A DNA stretch of 64,000 nucleotides, from assembly GCA_024642775.1 (NCBI GenBank), contig JAHEAL010000001.1, forward strand, positions 8,130-72,129, read 5' to 3'. A program made the translations under genes and the position numbers. Source of the DNA: Nitrosomonadales bacterium. GTDB taxonomy: Bacteria > Pseudomonadota > Gammaproteobacteria > Burkholderiales > Methylophilaceae. The notes beneath the pieces are model-generated. The model worked only from the letters and a program-made list of their open reading frames with translations. It made no database searches and was not told where the DNA came from. Below, piece by piece: positions 28,403 to 38,266 of this stretch. How positions within the stretch are numbered: the stretch's first letter is position 1; each line of letters starts with the position of its first letter.

Positions 28403-30643
28403 TTAATTTTTCACGCAGTCAATAGAATATACTGATTTTCCATCAATAATTTCTTTAACAAGACCATGATTGTCCGTTTCAAATCCTGGAAATAATTGAT
28501 TAAATTTTTCAGCAAACTTTAAGTAGTTAACAATTATTTTATTAAACTTTTCACCAGGAATTAGTAAAGGTATTCCAGGAGGGTATGGAGTCAAGAGAAC
28601 AGTCGTGATTCGTCCTTCAAGGTTTGCAATAGGAACTCTCTCAGTTTCTTTATGTGCCATTTTAGCAAACGCATCTGTAGGTTTCATGGCCGGCTCTATA
28701 TCAGACAAGTACATTTCTGTAGTTAATTTTGCAATATCATTTTCCTGATAAACGGAGTGTATTTCATCACAAAGATCTTTTAGTCCTTTTCTTTCGTAAT
28801 GAGAATATTTTTGTGTAAACTCAGGAAGTACACGCCAAATAGGTTGATTTTTATCGTAGTCATCTTTAAATTGTTGTAATGCTGCCAGTAAAGTGTTCCA
28901 TCGACCCTTGGTAATTCCGATAGTAAACATTATAAAAAATGAATAAAGACCAGTTTTTTCAACAATTACTCCATGTTCTGCTAAATACTTGGTAACAATT
29001 GATGCTGGAATTCCAAAATCTTTATCAAATTCACCTTTCATATTTAATCCAGGTGTAATTATGGTTGCTTTAATAGGATCAAGCATGTTGAAACCTTCTG
29101 AAAGTTGGCTAAATCCATGCCAATTGTCTTCAGACTTAAGCATCCATGAGTCTCTAGTTTCAATACCTTCTTCAGTTAAATCGTCAGGCCCCCAGACTTT
29201 GAACCACCAATCCTGACCCCAGTCGCTATCAACTTTTCGCATCGCTCTTCTAAAATCAAGGGCTTCCATTATTGATTCTTCTACAAGTGCAGTTCCACCT
29301 GGTTGTTCCATCATAGCTGCGGCGACATCACAACTAGCGATAATTGAATACTGGGGACTTGTTGAGCTGTGCATTAAATATGATTCATTAAAAATATCAC
29401 GATCAAGTTTTATATTTTCTGCATCTTGAACCAAAATCTGAGATGCTTGACTCAAACCTGCCAATAGTTTGTGAGTTGATTGAGTAGAAAAAATCATACT
29501 ATTTTTACATCGAGGCCTGTCTTCACCAATCGCGTGATAATCACCATAAAAATTATGAAATGCTGCATGAGGAAGCCATGCCTCATCAAAGTGGAGAGTA
29601 TCAATTTTTCCATCTAACATTTCTTTAATTTCTTCAACATTATACAAAACACCATCATATGTAGATTGCGTAATAGTTAATACCCTAGGTTTTTGATTTT
29701 TATTTTCAATGAATGGATTTGCTTTAATTTTTTTCTGAATATTTTTCCAGTCAAATTCATCCTTTGGAATAGGTCCTATAATGCCAAAATGATTTCTAGT
29801 TGGCATTAAGAAGATTGGAATTGCACCAGTCATAGTAATTGCGTGAAGGACTGATTTGTGACAATTTCTATCAACAATCACCACATCACCTGGGGCTACA
29901 GTTGAGTGCCAAACCATTTTGTTAGATGTAGAAGTTCCATTAGTAACAAAATAGAGGTGATCAGCATTGTAAATTCTTGCAGCATTTTTCTCTGATGCAG
30001 CAACTGGCCCTGTATGGTCAAGCAATTGACCAAGCTCATCTACAGCATTACAAACATCTGCTCTGAGCATATTTTCACCAAAAAATTGATGAAACATTTG
30101 CCCCACAGGTGATTTTAAGAATGCTACGCCACCTGAGTGTCCTGGGCAATGCCATGAGTATGAGCCATCAGCAGCATAGTGCGTAAGAGCCCTAAAGAAC
30201 GGAGGAGGGAGACTGTCTAGATAGGCTCTTGCTTCACGAGTAATGTATTTTGCTACAAATTCCGGGGTGTCTTCATTCATATGAATAAACCCATTAAGTT
30301 CTCTTAGGATTTCGTTTGGAATGTGTCTGCTAGTTCTGGTTTCACCATGAAGAAAAATTGGAATTTCATCGTTTCGGTATCGAATCTCTTCAACAAAGTT
30401 TTTTAAACTATTAATTGCCTTCGGATTTTCTTCAGCAAACTCTTCATCATCAATTGCCAGTATAAAAGAGGATGCGCGGCTTTGTTGTTGAGCAAAAGAA
30501 GCTAAATCAACATAGCTAGTCATTCCTATAGCGTCGAAACCTTCTTTCTTAATGGCATCTGCTAATAACCTTATACCAAAACCTGAGGAGTTTTCAGAAC
30601 GAAAATCTTCGTCAATAATTATAATTGGAAAATTAAATTTCAT
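28403..30643 (-). CDS. Orn/Lys/Arg decarboxylase (PLP fold I)
   Basis: 746 aa, the size of the large inducible-type basic amino-acid decarboxylases. An N-terminal receiver-like wing domain (about 1-120, IIIIDEDFRSENSSGFGIRL) is followed by the PLP domain with HSGGVAFLKSP, NGTSTSNK, DRNCHKS, DEAWLPHAAF and the Schiff-base Lys in STQSTHKLLAGLSQ, then the C-terminal domain with PYPPGIPLLIPGE. The product would be putrescine, cadaverine or agmatine; the substrate cannot be decided by eye. In Betaproteobacteria this gene is usually beside dcd, as here: its ATG shares one base with the dcd stop. A housekeeping polyamine role is more likely than acid resistance. Confidence 0.88.
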   Translation of the reverse strand: MKFNFPIIIIDEDFRSENSSGFGIRLLADAIKKEGFDAIGMTSYVDLASFAQQQSRASSFILAIDDEEFAEENPKAINSLKNFVEEIRYRNDEIPIFLHGETRTSRHIPNEILRELNGFIHMNEDTPEFVAKYITREARAYLDSLPPPFFRALTHYAADGSYSWHCPGHSGGVAFLKSPVGQMFHQFFGENMLRADVCNAVDELGQLLDHTGPVAASEKNAARIYNADHLYFVTNGTSTSNKMVWHSTVAPGDVVIVDRNCHKSVLHAITMTGAIPIFLMPTRNHFGIIGPIPKDEFDWKNIQKKIKANPFIENKNQKPRVLTITQSTYDGVLYNVEEIKEMLDGKIDTLHFDEAWLPHAAFHNFYGDYHAIGEDRPRCKNSMIFSTQSTHKLLAGLSQASQILVQDAENIKLDRDIFNESYLMHSSTSPQYSIIASCDVAAAMMEQPGGTALVEESIMEALDFRRAMRKVDSDWGQDWWFKVWGPDDLTEEGIETRDSWMLKSEDNWHGFSQLSEGFNMLDPIKATIITPGLNMKGEFDKDFGIPASIVTKYLAEHGVIVEKTGLYSFFIMFTIGITKGRWNTLLAALQQFKDDYDKNQPIWRVLPEFTQKYSHYERKGLKDLCDEIHSVYQENDIAKLTTEMYLSDIEPAMKPTDAFAKMAHKETERVPIANLEGRITTVLLTPYPPGIPLLIPGEKFNKIIVNYLKFAEKFNQLFPGFETDNHGLVKEIIDGKSVYSIDCVKN

Positions 30644-31209
30644 TATATTTTTGGTGGTGTAACACCAACTTGTCCTTGATATTTTCCACCTCTGTCTTTG
30701 TAAGAAACTTCACAGACTTCATCAGATTCAAAAAACAATACTTGAGCACAACCTTCGCCTGCATATATTTTGGCCGGCAGTGGTGTAGTGTTACTAAATT
30801 CAAGTGTTACATAACCTTCCCACTCTGGTTCAAAAGGAGTTACGTTAACAATAATGCCGCATCTTGCATAAGTTGATTTACCAAGACACACAGTTAAAAT
30901 ATTTCTAGGTATTTTAAAATACTCGACTGTTCTCGCAAGTGCAAATGAATTCGGAGGGATAATACAATGATCAGACTCGAATTCGACGAATGAATTAGGA
31001 TCAAAATTTTTGGGATCAACGATTGTTGAGTTTATATTTGTAAAAACTTTAAATTCATTAGCGCATCTTATATCGTAACCATAGCTTGAGGTTCCAAAAG
31101 ATACGATTTTTTCTCCATTAGCCTCTCTAACAAGATTAGGCTCAAACGGAGTAATCATCGCATTATTTTGTGCCATTTGACGTATCCAACGATCAGATTT
31201 TATTGCCAT
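30643..31209 (-). CDS. dcd: dCTP deaminase
   Basis: 188 aa. It deaminates dCTP to dUTP, the source of dUMP for ThyA. Motifs: [13 protein letters not shown], the catalytic [10 protein letters not shown] with Arg and Ser, [19 protein letters not shown] with the catalytic Glu, and the C-terminal [13 protein letters not shown] lid. It matches the non-enteric trimeric group in length. It is 19 bases downstream of zwf on the same strand and overlaps the decarboxylase by one base. Confidence 0.96.
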   Translation of the reverse strand: MAIKSDRWIRQMAQNNAMITPFEPNLVREANGEKIVSFGTSSYGYDIRCANEFKVFTNINSTIVDPKNFDPNSFVEFESDHCIIPPNSFALARTVEYFKIPRNILTVCLGKSTYARCGIIVNVTPFEPEWEGYVTLEFSNTTPLPAKIYAGEGCAQVLFFESDEVCEVSYKDRGGKYQGQVGVTPPKI

Positions 31210-31228
31210 AAATACCTAAAAATTAAAA

Positions 31229-32698
31229 TTAGTCTTCTATATTAATACTAGTTCGCCAAAATTGATCATCATTTTCAAAAATAATTTTTGAAGCGATTGG
31301 ATCAGTGGAGCCTGCAACGTAATTATGGACTGGTATATTTTTATCCTGCCATTTTTCAATGATTGGGTCAATTAACCTCCATTGAGCATTTACTTCATCA
31401 ATATGTAAAAATCTTGATTGATTGCCCTCAATTAAATCCAGAAGTAAAGTTTCATATGAGTCTATGGTCTCATCTTCAGGCATACGAATTCCACCGCTAA
31501 GTTGTATTTTTCTGGTTTTGGTTTCATCCAAACCTGGAACCTTAGTTTTCATTTCGATGTGGATAGATTCTTTAGGCTGAATACTGATAATAATCCAGTT
31601 GTCTGAAAACTCATTGTTAAAGATTTTCTGTGGCTTTAGCTTTATTGAAATGTATGTGGCATTTTCATGAAGCCGTTTTGCTGTTCTAAGATATATAGGA
31701 ACGTCTCTCCATCTTTCATTATCAATAAATAATTTTACAGCTGCATAAGTTTCAACGAGACTTTCTTCCCCAAGTTCTTCTAAATACCCTTTTACCGGAC
31801 CCTCATTTTTAATTTCTCCGCTTATATATTGCGCTCTAAAAACATTATTTTCAAAATTATCTAAAGGAATTTGTTTTATCGAATTTAATAATTTAATTTT
31901 TTCAGCCCGAATATCTTCAGGAGAGAAAGCAGTTGGTTTCTCCATAGTGGCGAGAGTTAAAGTTTGGAGAATATGACTTTGCATCATATCTCTTAATGCA
32001 CCTGTGGCATTGTAAAAAGTTGTCCTGTCGCCAACACCAAGTGTCTCATGGTTAGTTACCTGAATATGGTCTATATGATGTTTATTCCATATGGGCTCAA
32101 GGAAACTGTTATAGAAACGAGTAAATAGAATATTTTGTAAAGCAAATTTACCGAGATAATGATCAATTCGATAAATTTGTGTTTCTTTTAAATGTTTTTC
32201 GATTGAGGTTTGCAGCTCCGCTGCTGATTGACTGTCGTATCCAAAAGGTTTCTCAATAAGAACTCTTTTCCAATTATTGGTTTCGTCAAGCATTCCTGCT
32301 GCGGCCAAATCATCAATGATATTTGCAAAGTCTGAGGGCCTAACCGACAAAAAGAAAGCTAAGTTTTGTGATAACTTTTCATCAATAATTCTTTTTGATA
32401 ACTTTTTAAAAGCTTCTGGATCATCTGGTAAATTAGCATGATAAATATTTCTACTTAAGAAACGCTCTAAAACTGCCGCATCCAAGTCTTGATCGCCATA
32501 TTTGGCACGAATAATATTTTGAATATTTGTTAACCAGTCTTGATGAGACTCTTCTTGCCTGCCAACCGATACAATTTTCATATTTGGATGCAGTTTGTTT
32601 GCAAGATCAAGCTTAAATAAGCCAGGTATTAATTTCACACGCGCTAAATTACCTTTAGCGCCGAATAAAACTAAGGTTGAAGCTTCATTTTGTGTCAT
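31229..32698 (-). CDS. zwf: glucose-6-phosphate 1-dehydrogenase
   Basis: 489 aa, full length. It oxidises glucose 6-phosphate to the lactone with NAD(P). The substrate motif RIDHYLGK is at 177-184, EKPFGYD at 149-155, and the N-terminal nucleotide loop reads GAKGNLARVKL, slightly different from the usual GASGDLAxRKL. In RuMP methylotrophs it serves the cyclic oxidation of formaldehyde to CO2 together with Gnd. It lies three bases after gnd on the minus strand with AAGGG before its ATG, and pgl is divergent just beyond gnd. Confidence 0.96.
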   Translation of the reverse strand: MTQNEASTLVLFGAKGNLARVKLIPGLFKLDLANKLHPNMKIVSVGRQEESHQDWLTNIQNIIRAKYGDQDLDAAVLERFLSRNIYHANLPDDPEAFKKLSKRIIDEKLSQNLAFFLSVRPSDFANIIDDLAAAGMLDETNNWKRVLIEKPFGYDSQSAAELQTSIEKHLKETQIYRIDHYLGKFALQNILFTRFYNSFLEPIWNKHHIDHIQVTNHETLGVGDRTTFYNATGALRDMMQSHILQTLTLATMEKPTAFSPEDIRAEKIKLLNSIKQIPLDNFENNVFRAQYISGEIKNEGPVKGYLEELGEESLVETYAAVKLFIDNERWRDVPIYLRTAKRLHENATYISIKLKPQKIFNNEFSDNWIIISIQPKESIHIEMKTKVPGLDETKTRKIQLSGGIRMPEDETIDSYETLLLDLIEGNQSRFLHIDEVNAQWRLIDPIIEKWQDKNIPVHNYVAGSTDPIASKIIFENDDQFWRTSINIED

Positions 32699-32701
32699 AA
32701 A

Positions 32702-33616
32702 TTACCCTTTTTTCTTGAGCATATGCCCACCAAAAGCATTTCTCATGATTGATAAAAGTTTGTAACCATAACCTTTTTGCTTTTCTTGTGATCTAAATCG
32801 CACTTGAAGCGCTAGGGATAAAACTGGAGCTGGTATACCCAAATCAACAGACTCAACAACTGTCCAGCGACCTTCGCCAGAGTCGGCAACTATTGGCTCA
32901 ATGTTATCTAAATTTTGGTCTCCCTTGAGGGCTTCGGCTGTAAGATCTAGGAGCCAGCTTCTTACAACTGATCCATGACGCCATAATTCTGTAACTTTAG
33001 CAAGATCAATATTAAATTCAGTCTTGCCTTTTAGAAGTTCTAAACCTTCCGCAAATGATTCCATCATGCCGTACTCAATGCCATTATGAATCATTTTAGT
33101 GTAGTGTCCTGATCCAATAGGGCCTACATGCAACCAACCATCTTGCTGGTTAGGAGCAAGAGCTCTTAATACTGGTTCAACTGACTTAGCTACATCATTG
33201 TCGGCACCAACCATTAAGCAGTATCCATTATCTAATCCCCACACTCCGCCTGAGGTTCCGCAATCCATAAAACCAATGTTGTGTTCTTTAAGCATTTTTC
33301 CAATTTTAACGCTATGTTTATAGTTTGAGTTTCCTCCATCAACAATGATGTCACCCTCGTTTAAAATTGGAATCAGATCATCAATTTGTTTCTCTGTAAC
33401 TTCACCGGCTGGAAGCATCATCCATATGATTTTTTGTCCATCAATTTGATTTACAGCATCTTCAACGGATGAGGAAGGGATAAGATTTTCCTCAGCTTGT
33501 AATCTTGCAATAGTTTCCTTGGAGGTGTCGTAACCCACAACAGATATTCCATTTCTTATTAGTCTTGTAGCCATATTGCCACCCATTTTACCTAGTCCAA
33601 GCATTGCAATTTTCAT
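32702..33616 (-). CDS. gnd: 6-phosphogluconate dehydrogenase, decarboxylating, short form
   Basis: 304 aa. It belongs to the short (about 300-residue) 6PGDH class rather than the 470-residue enteric form. It shows MLGLGKMGGNMATRL (dinucleotide fold), VDGGNSNYKHSVK, MDCGTSGGVWGLDNGYCLM and the catalytic GHYTKMIHNGIEYGMM. It converts 6-phosphogluconate to ribulose 5-phosphate, CO2 and NAD(P)H, closing the oxidative RuMP cycle. An AAAAGGA site precedes the ATG. Short enzymes often use NAD; the coenzyme is not proven here. Confidence 0.94.
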   Translation of the reverse strand: MKIAMLGLGKMGGNMATRLIRNGISVVGYDTSKETIARLQAEENLIPSSSVEDAVNQIDGQKIIWMMLPAGEVTEKQIDDLIPILNEGDIIVDGGNSNYKHSVKIGKMLKEHNIGFMDCGTSGGVWGLDNGYCLMVGADNDVAKSVEPVLRALAPNQQDGWLHVGPIGSGHYTKMIHNGIEYGMMESFAEGLELLKGKTEFNIDLAKVTELWRHGSVVRSWLLDLTAEALKGDQNLDNIEPIVADSGEGRWTVVESVDLGIPAPVLSLALQVRFRSQEKQKGYGYKLLSIMRNAFGGHMLKKKG

Positions 33617-33739
33617 AATATTCCTTTTGTAAAAGTTATTTTTTTGGTAATCTTGTGAATTATTTTAAGGTCAGAATTATATCAAACGTTGACATAGTCT
33701 GATAGATTTAAATTCAGTAATAAATAAATAAATAATAAT

Positions 33740-34417
33740 ATGCAAATAAATACAAAGTGGATTGATTATCAATCTAAAATCGAATTGGAAAAATCACTGC
33801 TAGTTAAAATTTTTGATATAGCAAACCAAGCTATAGCCAGTAGAAACGTTTTTCGAATAGTATTAGCTGGTGGGTCCACCCCAGAAAATATTTATAAAGA
33901 ATTTTACAATACTAAAAATACTGACTTTTCAAAATGGGAAGTCTATATTGGTGATGAAAGATGTCTTGAAGCTAATGATCCAGATCGCAATAGTGTGATG
34001 GTAACAAAAGCATTCATTGAAAATTTTAAGGATTTAAGTGCGCCAAAATTTTTTCCAATAAATACAGAAAAAGGTTCAGAGACATCAGCCAAAGAATATA
34101 GTGAATTACTGTCAAAAATAGATACATTTGATCTTGTTTTATTAGGTCTTGGTGAGGATGGACATACGGCAAGCTTGTTTCCAGGACATCAATGGAATGA
34201 GGATCAATTAGTTGTACCAGTTAAAAACGCCCCTAAACCACCATCTGATAGAGTTTCATTAACTCCAAAGGCATTCTCAAGAGCAAAGAAAATTATATTC
34301 ATAGTTACTGGAAATGGAAAAAATGATGCAGTTAATCAATGGAAAAATAACGAGGCTATCCCAGCTTCGACTATATTTTCAGAACAGGATGTTGAAGTGC
34401 ACCTGAATCTAGATTAA
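33740..34417 (+). CDS. pgl: 6-phosphogluconolactonase
   Basis: 225 aa, DevB/NagB-like 6-phosphogluconolactonase. It hydrolyses the lactone made by Zwf. FRIVLAGGSTPENIYKEF, VYIGDERCLEANDPDRNS and LLGLGEDGHTASLFPGH are the family motifs. It is divergent from gnd-zwf across a 123-base spacer that contains a TTGACA at 33689-33694, a possible -35 box without a convincing -10 partner. It ends three bases from convergent apbC. Confidence 0.95.
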   Translation: MQINTKWIDYQSKIELEKSLLVKIFDIANQAIASRNVFRIVLAGGSTPENIYKEFYNTKNTDFSKWEVYIGDERCLEANDPDRNSVMVTKAFIENFKDLSAPKFFPINTEKGSETSAKEYSELLSKIDTFDLVLLGLGEDGHTASLFPGHQWNEDQLVVPVKNAPKPPSDRVSLTPKAFSRAKKIIFIVTGNGKNDAVNQWKNNEAIPASTIFSEQDVEVHLNLD

Positions 34418-34420
34418 TTT

Positions 34421-35482
34421 TTATTCAATAACAATCTTTGGAAATTTATCTTTAAAATTTTCTTTAGATTGTGCGATTTTTACGCTTATCTTCCTTGCAA
34501 TTCTTAACATTTCTTGTGATTCCAATGAATCAGGATCATTAATGACGCTCGGGGTGCCCAGATCCATATTTTTCTGAATAGAAGACTTTAAGGGTATTGA
34601 TCCAAGAAGCTCAATATTATTTTTTTCAGCTATTTTTTTACCACCATTATTGCCAAAAATATGTTCATGATGACCACAATTTGGACATTCAAAAACAGCC
34701 ATATTCTCAATAATGCCAAGATTTGGAATATTTACCTTTTCGAACATTCCAATTCCCTTTTGAGCATCAATTAAAGCGATATCTTGAGGTGTAGTAACTA
34801 TCACTGCGCCGGTTACTGGCACTTTTTGTGCAAGGGTCAGCTGTGTATCGCCAGTGCCTGGCGGTAGATCGATTACTAAATAATCTAAGTCAGACCAGTT
34901 AGTTTCATTAAGTAACTGCTGAAGTGTGTTTGTAACCATTGGTCCTCTCCATACTACAGGTGTATCTGGGTCAACCAAATAACCAATCGACATTGTTTCA
35001 ACATCAAATGCAGTAAGTGGTTGCAATTTTTTTCCATCAAGGGATTCTGGTTTGCCGCTGATTCCCATCATTTTGGGTTGACTGGGCCCATAAATATCCG
35101 CATCTAGAATCCCAACTTTTGCACCAAGTTTTTTTAAAGATATGGCTAAATTACAAGCTATTGTTGATTTTCCTACTCCTCCTTTTCCAGAAGCAACGGC
35201 AATTATATTTTTTATATTAGAAATGGATTGTGTAGAGCCCTGGGTTTGATGACTGGAAATATTCAACACAAAATTAATAGAAATTGACTTGTTAATATGA
35301 TTTAAAGCTGAAATTATTAGTTTTTTATATCGATCTTCTAGTCCAGTAAATAGAAAACCTAAAGCAACAGAAATCACAATCACTTCATTTTCCTCTTTTA
35401 TAGAAATATTTTTCTTTAAAAACGGTTTAATGTTTAATTCTGTGTCATCTATCGCCGATAATAAATCTTTTATTTTTTCCAT
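34421..35482 (-). CDS. apbC: Fe-S cluster carrier ATPase ApbC/Mrp
   Basis: 353 aa. An N-terminal MIP18-like domain (about 1-75, with no Cys) precedes a MinD-like P-loop domain with the deviant Walker A ASGKGGVGKST (98-107), LDADIYGPSQPKM, and the CPNCG motif (FECPNCGHHEHIFG) that binds a bridging Fe-S cluster between two subunits. It transfers clusters to target proteins in the cytoplasm. It is divergent from metG, a conserved arrangement. Confidence 0.94.
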   Translation of the reverse strand: MEKIKDLLSAIDDTELNIKPFLKKNISIKEENEVIVISVALGFLFTGLEDRYKKLIISALNHINKSISINFVLNISSHQTQGSTQSISNIKNIIAVASGKGGVGKSTIACNLAISLKKLGAKVGILDADIYGPSQPKMMGISGKPESLDGKKLQPLTAFDVETMSIGYLVDPDTPVVWRGPMVTNTLQQLLNETNWSDLDYLVIDLPPGTGDTQLTLAQKVPVTGAVIVTTPQDIALIDAQKGIGMFEKVNIPNLGIIENMAVFECPNCGHHEHIFGNNGGKKIAEKNNIELLGSIPLKSSIQKNMDLGTPSVINDPDSLESQEMLRIARKISVKIAQSKENFKDKFPKIVIE

Positions 35483-35509
35483 AGCTTTAAGTTCAATTGT
35501 TAATTATTT

Positions 35510-35518
35510 TGTTAGAAT
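35510..35518 (+). promoter_or_regulatory. extended -10 promoter of metG
   Basis: TG-T-TAGAAT (-10 box 35513-35518) lies 28 bases before the metG ATG. The -35 region (AGTTCA at 17-base spacing) is weak, as is normal for extended -10 promoters. Confidence 0.45.
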
Positions 35519-35546
35519 ACGATCATATTTTCCAAATAAAGTTTAA

Positions 35547-37568
35547 ATGAGAAAAATTCTAATCACATCAGCACTTCCATACGCAAATGGAAGTATACAT
35601 CTTGGACACCTTGTTGAATACATACAAACTGATATTTGGGTAAGATTTCAGCGTTTAAATAAACATGAAGTTCACTATGTATGTGCAGACGATACACATG
35701 GAACTCCAATCATGATCAAAGCACAAAATGAAAATATTACCCCAGAAAAATTAATTGATAATGTTCACAAAGAACATTCAAAAGATTTCGAAGATTTTTT
35801 TGTTTCCTTTGACAACTTTTACTCAACAAATTCTAACGAAAATAAATTTTTTTCTGAGGATATTTTTAATAAACTTAATGCATCTGAAAAAATAACGAGT
35901 AAAGAAATTGAACAGTTTTATGATCCTGAAAAAGAAATGTTCTTACCAGACAGATTCATTAAAGGGGAATGCCCTAAATGTAATGCAAAGGACCAGTATG
36001 GAGACTCTTGTGAGGGCTGCGGTGCCACTTACTCTCCAACTGATTTGATTAATCCTTTTTCTTCTCTGTCAGGCGCTACCCCGGTTAAGAAAAAAACAAA
36101 ACATTATTTTTTTAAATTATCGGAATGTGAAAAATTTTTAAAAAATTGGGCGACTTCAGGGACGCTTCAAAAAGAAGCTGAAAATAAAATTAAAGAATGG
36201 TTTGATTCTGGCCTTCAGGACTGGGACATTACACGAGACAAACCTTATTTTGGATTTCTTATTCCAGGGGAAACCGATAAATATTTTTACGTTTGGTTGG
36301 ATGCTCCAATAGGGTATATGGCCAGCTTTAAAAACCTAGCAGATAACAAAAATCTTAATTTTGATGAATATTGGAATGAAAAATCTAATACAGAACTTTA
36401 TCATTTTATCGGAAAAGATATTCTGTATTTTCATGCATTATTTTGGCCAGCTACTCTTAACTATTCCGGTTATAGAAAACCTACAAAAATTTTTGCCCAT
36501 GGTTTCCTTACCGTTAATGGTGAAAAAATGTCGAAATCACGAGGAACGTTTATAACAGCAAGAAGCTTCCTTGAGCATGTTAATGAGCCAGAAATGCTTA
36601 GATATTATTATGCATCTAAATTAAATGATTCAATGGTAGATATTGATCTTAATTTTGATGACATGTTGTCAAAAGTGAATTCTGACTTAGTTGGAAAACT
36701 GGTTAATATACCAAGCAGAACTTTTGGTTTTATCAATAAAATTTATAATGGGGATTTGAAAAAATTAGCAGATATTGATTTTAATCTATACCCAAACCTT
36801 GTTAACGACTCCATAAAAATTCGTGAGGAAATTATGGAGCTATATGAACAAAGACTCTACAGTCAGGTTGTTAAAAAAGTTTTTAATTTCGTAGAGCAGG
36901 CCAATGAATTTATAAGCAAAGAAGAGCCATGGGCGTTAGCTAAAGATTTAAAAACTAATTCCGATAAGTTACTTGATATTTTAACGATTACAACTTATGT
37001 CTTTCGAAATGCAATTATTTACCTAACTCCAATTATGCCTAAACTCTCTGATAAGGTTGCATTACTTTTTAATCAAGACACCTTCAATAGTTTTGATGAA
37101 GTAGAAAATTTGATAGCAAATGTGAATAAATATACTCACCTAATGCAAAGATTAGAAAAAAGTAATATTGATAACATGATAGAGGCTAATAAAGTTAAAG
37201 AGCAAAAAAAAGAAATTCCTGGAAAAGATGATATGAATAATCTAATAAATATTGATGATTTTTTAAAAGTTGATTTAAGAGTGGCTAAAATTATAAATGC
37301 TGACTATATTGAGGGTGCTGATAGCTTACTTCAAATTAAATTAGATGTTGGTAATTTAGGGGAAAAAACTGTTTTTGCAGGAATAAAATCAAACTATAAT
37401 CCAGATGTGTTAGTTGGTAAAAATACGGTTTTTGTAGCCAATTTACAACCAAGAAAAATGAAGTTTGGACTATCGGAAGGTATGATTTTAGCAGCGTCCG
37501 ATCAAGAATATGGACCATTTATTTTATATCCGGATGATGGCGCTAAGCCTGGGATGAAAATAAAGTAA
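35547..37568 (+). CDS. metG: methionyl-tRNA synthetase
   Basis: 673 aa. It charges tRNA-Met. Class I motifs: ANGSIHLGHLVEY (HIGH type) and KMSKSRG (KMSKS). A zinc knuckle with CPKC and CEGC occurs at about 143-159. The C-terminal domain (from about 570, DFLKVDLRVAKI) is the EMAP-II-like tRNA-binding dimerisation domain. Length is normal for the long form. The stop is two bases from convergent pyrF. Confidence 0.97.
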   Translation: MRKILITSALPYANGSIHLGHLVEYIQTDIWVRFQRLNKHEVHYVCADDTHGTPIMIKAQNENITPEKLIDNVHKEHSKDFEDFFVSFDNFYSTNSNENKFFSEDIFNKLNASEKITSKEIEQFYDPEKEMFLPDRFIKGECPKCNAKDQYGDSCEGCGATYSPTDLINPFSSLSGATPVKKKTKHYFFKLSECEKFLKNWATSGTLQKEAENKIKEWFDSGLQDWDITRDKPYFGFLIPGETDKYFYVWLDAPIGYMASFKNLADNKNLNFDEYWNEKSNTELYHFIGKDILYFHALFWPATLNYSGYRKPTKIFAHGFLTVNGEKMSKSRGTFITARSFLEHVNEPEMLRYYYASKLNDSMVDIDLNFDDMLSKVNSDLVGKLVNIPSRTFGFINKIYNGDLKKLADIDFNLYPNLVNDSIKIREEIMELYEQRLYSQVVKKVFNFVEQANEFISKEEPWALAKDLKTNSDKLLDILTITTYVFRNAIIYLTPIMPKLSDKVALLFNQDTFNSFDEVENLIANVNKYTHLMQRLEKSNIDNMIEANKVKEQKKEIPGKDDMNNLINIDDFLKVDLRVAKIINADYIEGADSLLQIKLDVGNLGEKTVFAGIKSNYNPDVLVGKNTVFVANLQPRKMKFGLSEGMILAASDQEYGPFILYPDDGAKPGMKIK

Positions 37569-37570
37569 AC

Positions 37571-38266
37571 TTAACTCGTCTCTTTATTAATCAGATCTAT
37601 AACTTCTTTTGGATTATTGCTTAAAGTGATTGGTCTTCCCACTACAATGAAACTTGATCCCTCTGCGATTGCATTTTCTGGAGTTGCGATTCGGCTTTGA
37701 TCATTGCTTGAATAGTTTTTAGGCCGAATGCCAGGCGTTACAAATTTAAAATTGTTATTTATTAAAAACGGCTTTATTAATTTTATTTCATCGGCTGAAC
37801 AGACAATTCCATCCATGCCAGATTCTTCAGCTAATAATGCATATTTTTTAACTTGGTTTTCTATGGAGGCTTTATATCCAAGTTCTAAAAATTCTTCATT
37901 ATTTAAGCTAGTTAAAATTGTAACAGCTGTAAGCAGAGGTTTCTGATTTGAGCTGATTAATGCTTCTTTTGCAGCCATCATCATTCTTTTTCCACCTGAA
38001 GCATGGACATTTATCATCCACACACCCAGCCCAGCAGCAGCCTTTACAGCCTTGTTTACTGTATTTGGAATATCATGAAATTTAAGATCTAGAAATATCT
38101 CAAATTCAAATTCATTAATTAGATCGATTATTTTAGGACCTGCAGATGTGAATAGCTCTTTTCCAACTTTTACTCGACAGTCAGCACCTCTTATTTTATC
38201 TAAAAATAATCTAGATTCTTCAATTGTTGAAAAATCTAATGCCACAATTAATTTGGATTTGCTCAT
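37571..38266 (-). CDS. pyrF: orotidine 5'-phosphate decarboxylase
   Basis: 231 aa. It decarboxylates OMP to UMP. The family motifs are LIVALDFSTIEE at the start, FLDLKFHDIPNTV with the catalytic Lys and Asp pair, TPGIRP, and the C-terminal VVGRPIT. It is the last gene of the minus-strand operon that begins with aat, overlapping lapB by four bases. Confidence 0.96.
   Translation of the reverse strand: MSKSKLIVALDFSTIEESRLFLDKIRGADCRVKVGKELFTSAGPKIIDLINEFEFEIFLDLKFHDIPNTVNKAVKAAAGLGVWMINVHASGGKRMMMAAKEALISSNQKPLLTAVTILTSLNNEEFLELGYKASIENQVKKYALLAEESGMDGIVCSADEIKLIKPFLINNNFKFVTPGIRPKNYSSNDQSRIATPENAIAEGSSFIVVGRPITLSNNPKEVIDLINKETS

Noticed and set aside
33689-33714. TTGACA before pgl as a full promoter
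   Set aside because: No -10 box at 16-18 base spacing; TAAATT is only 14 bases away, so it is noted but not called.
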